Shown here: positions 33,366 to 41,708 of the stretch, piece after piece
Position numbering within the stretch: the first letter of the stretch is position 1
How the letters are laid out: each line of letters opens with the position of its first letter
Assembly: GCF_005768555.2 (NCBI RefSeq)
Contig: NZ_VCHX02000180.1
Coordinates: 1 to 64,000, forward strand
DNA length: 64,000 bases
Source: Streptomyces sporangiiformans
GTDB taxonomy: Bacteria > Actinomycetota > Actinomycetes > Streptomycetales > Streptomycetaceae
Direction: 5' to 3'
The notes under the pieces: model-generated
What the model was told of the DNA's origin: nothing
Databases searched by the model: none
What the model saw: the letters and a program-made list of their open reading frames with translations, nothing else
Translations under genes and position numbers: made by a program

Positions 33366-34448
33366 CTAGAAGTCGAACTGGTCGATGTTCTTGGCGTTGA
33401 ACACGGTCGGCTTGCCGAGGTTGATCACGCCGTCCTTGCCGATGGTGAACTCACCCATGTCGCCGGCCTTGAAGGTCTCGCCCTCCTTGCCGGTGATCTG
33501 CCCGGAGACCAGCGCGACGGAGGTACGCGCGGCCAGCTCGCCGAGCTTCGCCGGGTCCCAGAGCTCGAAGCCCTCGACCGTGCCGTTCTTGACGTACTTG
33601 CGCATGTCGTTCGGGGTACCGAGGCCCGTCAGCTTGACCTTGCCCTTGTACTTGGAACCGGACAGGTACTGGGCCGCCGCCTTGATGCCGACGGTGGTCG
33701 GGGAGATGATCCCCTTCAGGTTCGGGTACTCCTGGAGCAGGCCCTGGGTCTGCTGGAAGGACTGCTGGGCGTCGTCGTTGCCGTACGCGACCTTGACCAG
33801 CTTCATGTCCTTGTACTTCGGGTCCTTCAGCTCGTCCTCCATGAAGTCGATCCAGGTGTTCTGGTTCGTCGCCGTCTGCGCGGCGGACAGGATCGCGATC
33901 TCGCCCTTGTAGTCGAGCTGTTCGGCGAGCAGCTGCACCTCGGTGCGGCCCAGGTCCTCGGCGCTGGCCTGCGACACGAAGACGTTGCGGCAGTCGGCCT
34001 TGGTGTCGGAGTCGTAGGTGACGACCTTGATGTCGTTCTTCATGGCCTGCTTGAGCGCGGTGCACAGGGCGCCCGGGTCCTGCGCGGAGACGGCCATCGC
34101 GTCGACCTGCTGCTGGGTGAGCGTGTTGACGTAGCTCACCTGGCCGGAGGTGTCGGTGGCGCTGCTCGGGCCGACCTCCTTGTAGGTGGAGCCCAGCTCC
34201 TTGAGGGCCGCCTCGCCGCCCTTGTCGGCGGAGGTGAAGTAGGGGTTGTTGACCTGCTTGGGCAGGAAGCCGACGGTCAGGCCCTTCTTCAGTTCGGCGT
34301 TGGGGTCGGCCTTGCCCTCCGAGGCGGCGGAGGCGCTGTCCTTGCCGACGTCCTCCTTGGTGGTACCGCCGCAGGCGGTGGCGGCGAGGGCGAGAGAGGT
34401 GACGGCGGCGAGGGCCGCACAGGTACGGCGAAGGGATGACTTGCGCAT
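33366..34448 (-). CDS. rhaS: Rhamnose ABC transporter substrate-binding lipoprotein
   Basis: A 360-residue extracellular lipoprotein. The signal ends in the lipobox LALAATAC (cysteine anchored to the membrane). The body is a periplasmic-binding protein type 1 fold (TVGFLPKQVNNPYF, VDAMAVSAQDPGALC, IISPTTVGIKAAAQYLSGSK), typical of the rhamnose-binding RhaS group. Its genes rhaQ and rhaP for the permease and rhaT for the ATPase are upstream. It captures rhamnose and delivers it to the permease. A dispersed hairpin repeat lies between it and rhaQ. Confidence 0.93.
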   Translation of the reverse strand: MRKSSLRRTCAALAAVTSLALAATACGGTTKEDVGKDSASAASEGKADPNAELKKGLTVGFLPKQVNNPYFTSADKGGEAALKELGSTYKEVGPSSATDTSGQVSYVNTLTQQQVDAMAVSAQDPGALCTALKQAMKNDIKVVTYDSDTKADCRNVFVSQASAEDLGRTEVQLLAEQLDYKGEIAILSAAQTATNQNTWIDFMEDELKDPKYKDMKLVKVAYGNDDAQQSFQQTQGLLQEYPNLKGIISPTTVGIKAAAQYLSGSKYKGKVKLTGLGTPNDMRKYVKNGTVEGFELWDPAKLGELAARTSVALVSGQITGKEGETFKAGDMGEFTIGKDGVINLGKPTVFNAKNIDQFDF

Positions 34449-34478
34449 GGCGGTGGTCCTTTACGGGGATGAGTGGTG

Positions 34479-34530
34479 CCGCGCCCCGTAAGGGGCGCGG
34501 GGAACTGCGCGACCAGCCACGGACGACCCG
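34479..34530. repeat. Dispersed Streptomyces hairpin repeat, copy 1
   Basis: CCGCGCCCC (34479-34487) pairs with GGGGCGCGG (34492-34500) over GTAA, followed by GGAACTGCGCGACCAGCC and then a conserved GACCCGCAG tail. The same 27-bp block occurs on the opposite strand at 39595-39621. This element is common between genes in Streptomyces. Here it lies between rhaQ and rhaS and may affect mRNA stability or termination within the operon. Confidence 0.85.
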
Positions 34531-34548
34531 CAGCTTTGGACGGCCTGA

Positions 34549-35523
34549 TCAGCGGAGCGCACGCGCCCTCGCGACGGAGATCTGCCGTGCGACCCGCGGG
34601 CCGAGCACGGAGACGACGAGCAGAACGCCGGTGACGACGATCTGCGACTGCGCGGAGACATTCACGAGGCTCATCACGTTCTGCAACGCGCCGAGCAGGA
34701 AGACTCCCGCGATGGCGCCGCCGAGCGTTCCCCTGCCTCCGTCGAAGTCGATGCCGCCGAGCAGAACGGCGGCCACGACGGAGAGTTCGAGCCCGGTGGC
34801 GTTGTCATAGCGGGCGCTGGCGTAGTGCAGCGCCCAGAAGATGCCGGTGAGCGAGGCCATCAGACCGGTCAGCGTGAACAGGATCAGCTTCTGTCGCTTC
34901 ACACGGATGCCCGCGAACCGGGCGGCCTCCTCGCTCGCGCCGATCGCGAACAGCGACCGCCCGAACGGGGTGGCGTGCAGCGCGACCACGGCGATCGCGA
35001 GCAGCACCAGGAAGGGCAGGAAGGCGTACGGGATGAAGGTGTCCCCGATGCGTCCGGCCGCGAAGTCCAGGTACTGGCTGGGGAAGTCGGTCACCGCGTC
35101 CGAGCCGAGCACGATCTGTGCGATGCCCCGGTAGGCGGCGAGGGTGCCGATGGTGACGGCGAGGGAGGGCAGCCCGAGACGGGTCACGAGCAGACCGTTG
35201 ATCAGCCCGCAGACCACACCGAGCAGCAGACAGATCGGGATGATCGTCTCGATCGTCATCCCCTGGTTCCACAGCGCGCCCATCACGGCACCCGACAGAC
35301 CGGCGGTGGAGGCGACCGACAGGTCGATCTCACCGGAGACCACGAGCAGTGTCATCGGCAGGGCGATCAGCGCGATCGGCAGCGTGTTGCCGATCAGGAA
35401 CGACAGGTTGAGGGCGTTGCCGAAACCGTCGACGGTGCCGAAGGACAGCAGCAGTACGACGATGAGGAGGGCGCCGACGACAGTGTCCCAGCGGACGGCG
35501 CGCGCGAGGGGCGAGTCAGCCAT
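34549..35523 (-). CDS. rhaQ: Rhamnose ABC transporter permease (RhaQ)
   Basis: A 324-residue, 8-10-helix permease of the BPD_transp_2 (ribose/rhamnose) family. Conserved segments are GEIDLSVASTAGLSGAVMG, LVTRLGLPSLAVTIGTLAAYRG and GASEEAARFAGIRVKRQKL. ATG at 35523 overlaps the rhaP stop region by 8 bp. It pairs with RhaP to form the membrane channel of the rhamnose importer. Confidence 0.9.
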   Translation of the reverse strand: MADSPLARAVRWDTVVGALLIVVLLLSFGTVDGFGNALNLSFLIGNTLPIALIALPMTLLVVSGEIDLSVASTAGLSGAVMGALWNQGMTIETIIPICLLLGVVCGLINGLLVTRLGLPSLAVTIGTLAAYRGIAQIVLGSDAVTDFPSQYLDFAAGRIGDTFIPYAFLPFLVLLAIAVVALHATPFGRSLFAIGASEEAARFAGIRVKRQKLILFTLTGLMASLTGIFWALHYASARYDNATGLELSVVAAVLLGGIDFDGGRGTLGGAIAGVFLLGALQNVMSLVNVSAQSQIVVTGVLLVVSVLGPRVARQISVARARALR

Positions 35524-36556
35524 GGCGGGCGTTCCTCTTCTTCAGGGCGGACGCCACCCGAGTTGCGACCACACGGTCCACGGCTATGGCGAGGATGAGC
35601 AGGATGCCGTTGATGGCGAGCACCCAGACGGAGCTGACACCCAGGGCCGGCAGCACGCTGTTGATGGAGGTCAGCAGCAGCGCGCCGAGCGCGGCGCCGT
35701 AGACGCTGCCTGAGCCGCCGGTGAAGACGACGCCGCCGACGACCACCGCGCTGACGACGGTGAGTTCGTAGCCGTTGCCGGTTCCGGAGTCGACGTTCCC
35801 GAACCGGGCCAGGTACAGCGCGCCCGCGAGACCCGCGAGGGCTCCGCAGAAGGTGTACGCGACCAGGATCCGCTTGCGCACGGGGATGCCGGCGAGCCGG
35901 GCCGCCTCGGGGTTGGAGCCGAGCGCGTACAGTTCGCGTCCGCTGCCGAAGTGCTTGAGGTAGTAGGCGGTGGCGATCACCACGGCGAGTGCGATCAGCG
36001 CGAGGTACGGCACCGCGGAGATGCCGCCGGAGCCGAAGTCCACGAAGCCGTCGGGCAGGTCGGCCGCCGTGATCTGGCGCGAGCCGACCCAGATCGAGTC
36101 GATGCCGCGGATGATGTAGAGCGTGCCGAGGGTGACGACCAGGGCGGGCACCTGGCCGAGGCTGACGAGCAGTCCGTTCAGCAGTCCGAAGCCGACACCG
36201 AGCAGGACCGCCAGGGCCACGGCCACGACCGGGTTGCCGCCGCCCTGGAGATACGTACCGGCGGCGAACGCGCTGATGCCCAGCGTCGAGCCGACCGACA
36301 GGTCGACGTTGCGGCTGATCACGACCAGGGACTGGCCGGTGGCCACCAGGACCAGGATCGTCGCGTTCAGCAGCAGGTCCTTGATGCCCTGTTCGGTGAG
36401 GAACTCGCTGTTGCCCATCTGAGTGATGACGATCATCACCAGGAAGACGAGGAGGATGGCGAGTTCGCGCATCTTGAAGACGCGGTCGACCAGGCGGGTG
36501 CCGCTCGACTTGGGTACCTCGGCGGCGGGGGCGGGGTTGGGGGCAGTCACCGTCAC
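35516..36556 (-). CDS. rhaP: Rhamnose ABC transporter permease (RhaP)
   Basis: A 346-residue permease of the same family: SRNVDLSVGSTLGISAFAAG, LVSLGQVPALVVTLGTLYIIRGID, YALGSNPEAARLAGIPVRKRILV. The GTG at 36556 overlaps the rhaT stop as GTGA and has GGGAGG upstream; a second GTG six bases on is an alternative. Translational coupling to rhaT and rhaQ shows a single operon. Confidence 0.9.
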   Translation of the reverse strand: MTVTAPNPAPAAEVPKSSGTRLVDRVFKMRELAILLVFLVMIVITQMGNSEFLTEQGIKDLLLNATILVLVATGQSLVVISRNVDLSVGSTLGISAFAAGTYLQGGGNPVVAVALAVLLGVGFGLLNGLLVSLGQVPALVVTLGTLYIIRGIDSIWVGSRQITAADLPDGFVDFGSGGISAVPYLALIALAVVIATAYYLKHFGSGRELYALGSNPEAARLAGIPVRKRILVAYTFCGALAGLAGALYLARFGNVDSGTGNGYELTVVSAVVVGGVVFTGGSGSVYGAALGALLLTSINSVLPALGVSSVWVLAINGILLILAIAVDRVVATRVASALKKRNARHG

Positions 36557-38070
36557 GCGGCGGCCCTCCCGGTGGCTGCGGCCATCACCGTTTCCTCGGT
36601 TGCTTCGGAGCGCGGGATCTCGGCGGTGAGCCGGCCCTCGTGCATGACGAGCACGCGGTCGGCCATACCGAGGACCTCGGGCAGGTCGGAGGAGATCATC
36701 AGGACGGCGACCCCGTCGGCTGCCAACTCGCCGAGCAGCCGGTGCACTTCGGCCTTCGTACCGACGTCGATGCCGCGGGTGGGCTCGTCGACGATCAGCA
36801 CCTTCGGGCCGGTGGCGAGCCACTTGGCGAGGACGACCTTCTGCTGGTTGCCGCCGGACAGCGTGGAGACGGCGTCGGCGATCCGCGCGTACTTGACCTG
36901 GAGCTTGACGGCCCAGTCGAGGGAGCGGCTGCGCTCGGCTCCCCGGTCCATCAGCCCCGCCTTCACGGTCTTGCGCAGTCCGGTGAGCCCGATGTTGCGC
37001 TCGATGGACATGCCCATCACCAGGCCCTGGGCGCGGCGGTCCTCGGGGACGAGGGCGAGTCCGGCGGCCATGGCGGTGGACGGCGCGCCGCTCGTCAGTG
37101 CCCGGCCGTCGATCTCGACTTCGCCGGCGTCCCACCGGTCGACACCGAAGACGGCCCGGGCCACCTCCGTGCGACCCGCGCCGACGAGTCCGGCGAGACC
37201 GACGATCTCGCCGCGCCGGACGTCGAAGGAGACGTCGGTGAACACGCCCTCGCGGGTCAACCGGCGTACGCTCAGGGCCACTTCGCCCGCCCGGACCTCC
37301 TGCTTGGGGTACAGCTCCTCGAGATCGCGTCCGACCATGCGGCGTACGAGATCGTCCTCGGTCATGCCGTCCAGCGGCTCACTGGAGATCCAGGCGCCGT
37401 CGCGCAGGGTCGTCACCCGCCGGCAGATCTGGAAGATCTCCTCCAGGCGGTGCGAGATGAACAGCACCGCGGCGCCCTGTTCGCGCAGGGTGCGGACGAC
37501 TCCGAAGAGGCGCGCCACCTCGCTGCCCGTCAGGGCCGCGGTGGGCTCGTCCATGATCAGGACGCGGGCGTCGAAGGAGAGGGCCTTGGCGATCTCCACG
37601 ATCTGCTGGTCCGCGATGGACAGGCCGCGCGCCGGGCGCTCGGGGTCGAGCTCGACGCCGAGGCGCTGCATCAGGGCCACCGTGGCGGCGTGGGTGGACT
37701 TGTGGTCGATACGGCCGAGAGCACGCTTGGGCTGGCGGCCCATGAAGATGTTCTCGGCGATCGACAGGTCGGGGAAGAGCGTGGGCTCCTGGTAGATCAC
37801 GGCGATGCCCGCGTCCCGGGCGTCGGCCGGGCCGTGGAAGACGGTGGGCTCACCGTCCAGGAGCACCTGGCCGGCGTCAGGTCGGTGCACGCCGGCGAGC
37901 GTCTTGATGAGAGTCGACTTGCCCGCGCCGTTCTCTCCGGCGAGTGCGTGCACCTCGCCGGGGAACAGTTCCAGGGACACGTCCCGCAGGGCGCGGACGG
38001 CGCCGAAGGACTTCGAGATGTCCCTGAGCGCCAGCACCGGGGTCGGTCCCGTGTCGGACGGGTGGGTCAT
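36553..38070 (-). CDS. rhaT: Rhamnose ABC transporter ATP-binding protein
   Basis: A 505-residue protein with two fused ATPase domains. The first has Walker A GENGAGKST, signature LSIADQQIVEIAKAL and Walker B VLIMDEPTAAL; the second has a degenerate Walker A (GLVGAGRTE), signature LSGGNQQKVVLAKW and Walker B VLIVDEPTRGID. This asymmetric layout is normal for sugar importers (RbsA/XylG type). First gene of the transporter operon, read leftwards from the shared promoter with rhaI. Confidence 0.93.
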   Translation of the reverse strand: MTHPSDTGPTPVLALRDISKSFGAVRALRDVSLELFPGEVHALAGENGAGKSTLIKTLAGVHRPDAGQVLLDGEPTVFHGPADARDAGIAVIYQEPTLFPDLSIAENIFMGRQPKRALGRIDHKSTHAATVALMQRLGVELDPERPARGLSIADQQIVEIAKALSFDARVLIMDEPTAALTGSEVARLFGVVRTLREQGAAVLFISHRLEEIFQICRRVTTLRDGAWISSEPLDGMTEDDLVRRMVGRDLEELYPKQEVRAGEVALSVRRLTREGVFTDVSFDVRRGEIVGLAGLVGAGRTEVARAVFGVDRWDAGEVEIDGRALTSGAPSTAMAAGLALVPEDRRAQGLVMGMSIERNIGLTGLRKTVKAGLMDRGAERSRSLDWAVKLQVKYARIADAVSTLSGGNQQKVVLAKWLATGPKVLIVDEPTRGIDVGTKAEVHRLLGELAADGVAVLMISSDLPEVLGMADRVLVMHEGRLTAEIPRSEATEETVMAAATGRAAA

Positions 38071-38115
38071 TAGGGCTCCTCAGCGACGCGGGGGCGGGGC
38101 GGCCTCATGACGTCG

Positions 38116-38127
38116 TGAAAGGTTTCA
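38116..38127. promoter_or_regulatory. LacI-type operator for transporter operon
   Basis: TGAAAGGTTTCA, a palindrome of the LacI/GalR class, 45 bp upstream of the rhaT start. On the minus strand a possible promoter precedes it (-35 TTGACG at 38166-38171, -10 TAACGT at 38142-38147, 18-bp spacer), placing the site just downstream of the start of transcription, ideal for repression. Confidence 0.75.
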
Positions 38128-38244
38128 ACTGGATGGCCGGGACGTTAGGCACGTAACCCAGGTCACGTCAATGGGTGCCGAACGAAAATTTTCGGTAGCC
38201 GGAGGTCACAACCAGATCACGGCCAAAGGTCTTGACCCCGGGGG

Positions 38245-38273
38245 TTGACAGCTTTTCGGGAGGCTCATAGCTT
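38245..38273 (+). promoter_or_regulatory. HrdB-type promoter of rhaI
   Basis: TTGACA (38245-38250) and TAGCTT (38268-38273) separated by 17 bp. Transcription would start near 38280, inside the operator at 38280-38293. This is among the best -35/-10 pairs in the window. Confidence 0.75.
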
Positions 38274-38279
38274 CGCTCC

Positions 38280-38293
38280 CTGAATCGTTTCAG
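38280..38293. promoter_or_regulatory. LacI-type operator for rhaI operon
   Basis: CTGAATCGTTTCAG, matching the LacI-family palindrome (CTGAAACGTTTCAG with one mismatch). It covers the predicted start of rhaI transcription, seven bases after the -10 box, and is paired with the site at 38116-38127. Confidence 0.8.
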
Positions 38294-38309
38294 CAGATGT
38301 GCTTCGCCC

Positions 38310-38354
38310 AGACCGATGCTCTTCAGACTGATGCCCTTAAGACCGACGTCTTCC
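38310..38354 (+). repeat. 15-bp triple repeat in rhaI leader
   Basis: Three imperfect 15-bp units, AGACCGATGCTCTTC, AGACTGATGCCCTTA and AGACCGACGTCTTCC, in the roughly 100-base 5-prime leader of rhaI. In frame from an upstream ATG (38297) they would read QTDAL, QTDAL, KTDVF, but a better start with AGGAG lies at 38381. Confidence 0.75.
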
Positions 38355-38380
38355 AGACCCGAAGTCACAGGAGTCCCGAA

Positions 38381-39541
38381 GTGACCGAGCTCGCCGCGGT
38401 GAAGGCCGCCCTCAAGACCCAGGCCATCGAGACGCCGTCGTGGGCGTACGGGAACTCGGGGACCCGCTTCAAGGTGTTCGCGCAGCCCGGAGTCCCGCGC
38501 ACGCCGCAGGAGAAGCTGGACGACGCGGCGAAGGTCCACGAGTTCACCGGTGCCGCGCCGAGCGTCGCGCTGCACATTCCATGGGACAAGGTCGACGACT
38601 ACGCGGCCCTGGCCAAGCACGCCCAGGACCGGGGCGTGAAGCTCGGCACGATCAACTCCAACACCTTCCAGGACGACGACTACAAGCTCGGCAGTGTCTG
38701 TCACGCCGACGCGGCGGTGCGCCGCAAGGCCCTGGACCATCTGCTCGAATGCGTCGACATCATGGACGCGACGGGTTCCAAGGACCTGAAGCTGTGGTTC
38801 GCGGACGGCACCAACTATCCCGGCCAGGACGACATCCGCGAGCGCCAGGACCGGCTCGCCGAGGCGCTGAGCGCCGTCTACGAGCGGCTCGGCGACGACC
38901 AGCGGATGCTCCTGGAGTACAAGTTCTTCGAGCCCGCCTTCTACACGACGGACGTCCCGGACTGGGGCACGGCGTACGCGCACTGCCTCAAGCTCGGTCC
39001 GAAGGCACAGGTCGTGGTGGACACCGGGCACCACGCTCCGGGCACCAACATCGAGTTCATCGTCGCGACGCTGCTGCGCGAGCAGAAGCTCGGCGGCTTC
39101 GACTTCAATTCCCGTTTCTACGCGGACGACGACCTGATGGTGGGCGCCGCCGACCCCTTCCAGCTGTTCCGGATCATGTACGAGGTGATCCGCGGCGGCG
39201 GCTTCACGCCCGACGTCGCCTTCATGCTCGACCAGTGCCACAACATCGAGGCCAAGATCCCGGCCATCATCCGCTCCGTGATGAACGTGCAGGAGGCCAC
39301 GGCGAAGGCGCTCCTCGTGGACCGCGACGCTCTTGCCTCCGCCCAGCGCTCCGGTGACGTGCTGGAGGCGAACGCCGTGCTGATGGACGCGTACAACACG
39401 GACGTACGGCCGCTGCTGCGCGAGGTGCGCGAGGAGGTGGGGCTGGATGCCGACCCGATCGCCGCGTATCGCGCCTCCGGCTGGGCGCAGAGGATCGCTG
39501 AGGAGCGGGTTGGCGGACAGCAAGCGGGTTGGGGGGCGTAG
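38381..39541 (+). CDS. rhaI: L-rhamnose isomerase
   Basis: A 386-residue TIM-barrel isomerase converting L-rhamnose to L-rhamnulose. It matches the RhaI (Pseudomonas/actinobacterial) type rather than E. coli RhaA. Metal-binding and catalytic stretches are LLEYKFFEPAFYTTDVPDWG, VVVDTGHHAPGTNIEFIV and FDFNSRFYADDDL. GTG at 38381 was chosen because AGGAG lies seven bases upstream; the ATG at 38297 has none. First gene of the catabolic operon. Confidence 0.9.
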   Translation: MTELAAVKAALKTQAIETPSWAYGNSGTRFKVFAQPGVPRTPQEKLDDAAKVHEFTGAAPSVALHIPWDKVDDYAALAKHAQDRGVKLGTINSNTFQDDDYKLGSVCHADAAVRRKALDHLLECVDIMDATGSKDLKLWFADGTNYPGQDDIRERQDRLAEALSAVYERLGDDQRMLLEYKFFEPAFYTTDVPDWGTAYAHCLKLGPKAQVVVDTGHHAPGTNIEFIVATLLREQKLGGFDFNSRFYADDDLMVGAADPFQLFRIMYEVIRGGGFTPDVAFMLDQCHNIEAKIPAIIRSVMNVQEATAKALLVDRDALASAQRSGDVLEANAVLMDAYNTDVRPLLREVREEVGLDADPIAAYRASGWAQRIAEERVGGQQAGWGA

Positions 39542-39594
39542 CCGCTGTGTCTCGTCTGCCGGGTGAGGCCGGTTGCAGTCTGCGGGTCGAGTTC

Positions 39595-39640
39595 GGCTGG
39601 TCGCGCAGTTCCCCGCGCCCCTTCGGGGCACTTGTCGTAC
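39595..39640. repeat. Dispersed Streptomyces hairpin repeat, copy 2
   Basis: Inverse orientation to the copy at 34479. Bases 39595-39621 are identical to the reverse complement of 34492-34518, then CTTCGGGG closes a short hairpin. It lies between rhaI and the aldolase gene, where it could modulate downstream expression. Confidence 0.85.
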
Positions 39641-39668
39641 CCATTCTTGATGAAGGACTGATCACACC

Positions 39669-41708
39669 ATGGCACCCCACCCCCAAGCCGCCGCTCTCCT
39701 CGCTCGTTCGCATCGGCTGGGCGCTGACCCCCGTAACACCAACTACGCGGGCGGGAACACGTCCGCGAAGGGCACCGACACCGACCCTGTGACCGGCGGC
39801 GACGTCGAGCTGATGTGGGTCAAGGGATCGGGGGGCGACCTGGGCACGCTCACCGAGGGCGGGCTCGCCGTGCTGCGGCTGGACCGGCTGCGGGCGCTCA
39901 CCGATGTCTATCCGGGCGTCGAGCGCGAGGACGAGATGGTCGCCGCCTTCGACTACTGCCTGCACGGCAAGGGCGGTGCAGCGCCGTCCATCGACACGGC
40001 GATGCACGGCCTGGTGGACGCGGCCCATGTCGACCATCTCCACCCCGACTCCGGTATCGCGCTCGCCTGCGCGGCCGACGGTGAGAAGCTGACCGCCGAG
40101 TGCTTCGGCGACACGGTGGTGTGGGTGCCGTGGCGCCGGCCCGGCTTCCAGCTCGGTCTGGACATCGCCGCCGTCAAGGAGGCCAACCCGCAGGCGATCG
40201 GCTGCGTCCTCGGCGGCCACGGCATCACGGCGTGGGGTGACACGGCCGAGGAGTGCGAGCGCAACTCGCTGCACATCATCCGCACCGCCGAGAAGTTCCT
40301 GGCCGAGCACGGGAAGGCCGAGCCGTTCGGGCCGGTGCTCGAGGGGTACGCGGCGCTGGGCGCCGTCGAGCGGCGGGAGCGGGCCGCGGCGCTGGCGCCG
40401 GTCATCCGCGCCATCGCCTCGCAGGACCGTCCGCAGGTCGGCCACTTCACCGACTCCGAGGTCGTCCTCGACTTCCTCGCGAGCGCCGAGCACCCGCGCC
40501 TCGCGGCCCTCGGCACCTCCTGCCCCGACCACTTCCTGCGGACGAAGGTCAGGCCGCTGGTCCTCGACCTGCCGCCGACCGCTTCCGTCGAGGAGGCGAT
40601 CACCCGCCTCAAGGAGCTGCACGCCGAGTACCGCGAGGAGTACGCCGCCTACTACGAGCGGCACGCGCTGCCCGACTCCCCCGCGATGCGCGGCGCGGAC
40701 CCGGCGATCGTGCTGGTCCCCGGTGTCGGCATGTTCAGCTTCGGCAAGGACAAGCAGACCGCGCGCGTGGCCGGCGAGTTCTACGTCAACGCGATCAACG
40801 TGATGCGCGGGGCCGAGTCCGTCTCGACGTATGCGCCGATCGAGGAGTCGGAGAAGTTCCGCATCGAGTACTGGGCCCTCGAGGAGGCCAAGCTCCAGCG
40901 GATGCCGAAGCCCAAGCCGCTGGCCACGCGGGTCGCGCTGGTGACGGGTGCCGGCAGCGGTATCGGGAAGGCGATCGCGCGGCGGCTCGCGGCCGAGGGG
41001 GCGTGTGTCGTGGTCGCGGACCTGAACGCGCAGGGCGCGGCCGCGGTCGCCGAGGAGCTCGGCGGTCCGGACAAGGCCGTCGCGGTCACCGTCGACGTGA
41101 CCTCCGAGGAGCAGATCACCGAGGCCTTCAAGGCGGCGGCGCTCGCCTTCGGCGGAGTCGACCTCGTGGTCAACAACGCCGGCATCTCCATCTCCAAGTC
41201 CCTGCTGGAGACCTCGGCCCGCGACTGGGACCTGCAGCACGACATCATGGCCCGCGGCTCCTTCCTCGTCTCGCGCGAGGCGGCCCGGGTGATGATCCAG
41301 CAGGGGCTGGGCGGCGACATCGTCTACATCGCCTCCAAGAACGCCGTCTTCGCGGGCCCGAACAACATCGCGTACTCCGCGACCAAGGCCGACCAGGCCC
41401 ACCAGGTCCGGCTGCTGGCCGCCGAGCTGGGCGAGCACGGCATCCGTGTCAACGGCGTCAACCCGGACGGTGTGGTGCGCGGCTCGGGGATCTTCGCGGG
41501 CGGCTGGGGCGCGCAGCGCGCAGCCACCTACGGGATCGAGGAGGAGAAGCTCGGCGAGTTCTACGCCCAGCGGACCATCCTCAAGCGGGAGGTGCTCCCC
41601 GAGCACGTCGCGAACGCCGTCTTCGCCCTGACCGGCGGGGAGCTCACGCACACCACCGGCCTGCACGTCCCGGTCGACGCCGGCGTGGCCGCCGCGTTCC
41701 TCCGGTGA
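39669..41708 (+). CDS. Bifunctional rhamnulose-1-P aldolase / lactaldehyde dehydrogenase
   Basis: A 679-residue fusion. Residues 1 to about 400 form a class II aldolase domain (TNYAGGNTSAKGTD, DHLHPDSGIALACA, GGHGITAWGD) splitting rhamnulose-1-phosphate. Residues about 415-679 are a short-chain dehydrogenase (VALVTGAGSGIGKA, VVNNAGISIS, IAYSATKADQA catalytic Tyr/Lys) oxidising L-lactaldehyde to L-lactate. So the products are dihydroxyacetone phosphate and L-lactate, with NADH. This is the RhaEW-type enzyme (RhaD/RhaE nomenclature varies). It overlaps rhaB by four bases and is followed by lutABC, which uses the lactate. Confidence 0.93.
   Translation: MAPHPQAAALLARSHRLGADPRNTNYAGGNTSAKGTDTDPVTGGDVELMWVKGSGGDLGTLTEGGLAVLRLDRLRALTDVYPGVEREDEMVAAFDYCLHGKGGAAPSIDTAMHGLVDAAHVDHLHPDSGIALACAADGEKLTAECFGDTVVWVPWRRPGFQLGLDIAAVKEANPQAIGCVLGGHGITAWGDTAEECERNSLHIIRTAEKFLAEHGKAEPFGPVLEGYAALGAVERRERAAALAPVIRAIASQDRPQVGHFTDSEVVLDFLASAEHPRLAALGTSCPDHFLRTKVRPLVLDLPPTASVEEAITRLKELHAEYREEYAAYYERHALPDSPAMRGADPAIVLVPGVGMFSFGKDKQTARVAGEFYVNAINVMRGAESVSTYAPIEESEKFRIEYWALEEAKLQRMPKPKPLATRVALVTGAGSGIGKAIARRLAAEGACVVVADLNAQGAAAVAEELGGPDKAVAVTVDVTSEEQITEAFKAAALAFGGVDLVVNNAGISISKSLLETSARDWDLQHDIMARGSFLVSREAARVMIQQGLGGDIVYIASKNAVFAGPNNIAYSATKADQAHQVRLLAAELGEHGIRVNGVNPDGVVRGSGIFAGGWGAQRAATYGIEEEKLGEFYAQRTILKREVLPEHVANAVFALTGGELTHTTGLHVPVDAGVAAAFLR

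Noticed and set aside
35516..37135. 539-residue extended RhaP
   Set aside because: The upstream part overlaps rhaT in another frame; GTG at 36556 with GGGAGG and GTGA overlap is better.
38297..38380. N-terminal extension of rhaI with QTDAL repeats
   Set aside because: The ATG has no ribosome site, while GTG at 38381 has AGGAG at the right distance, and the extension is unlike other RhaI proteins.
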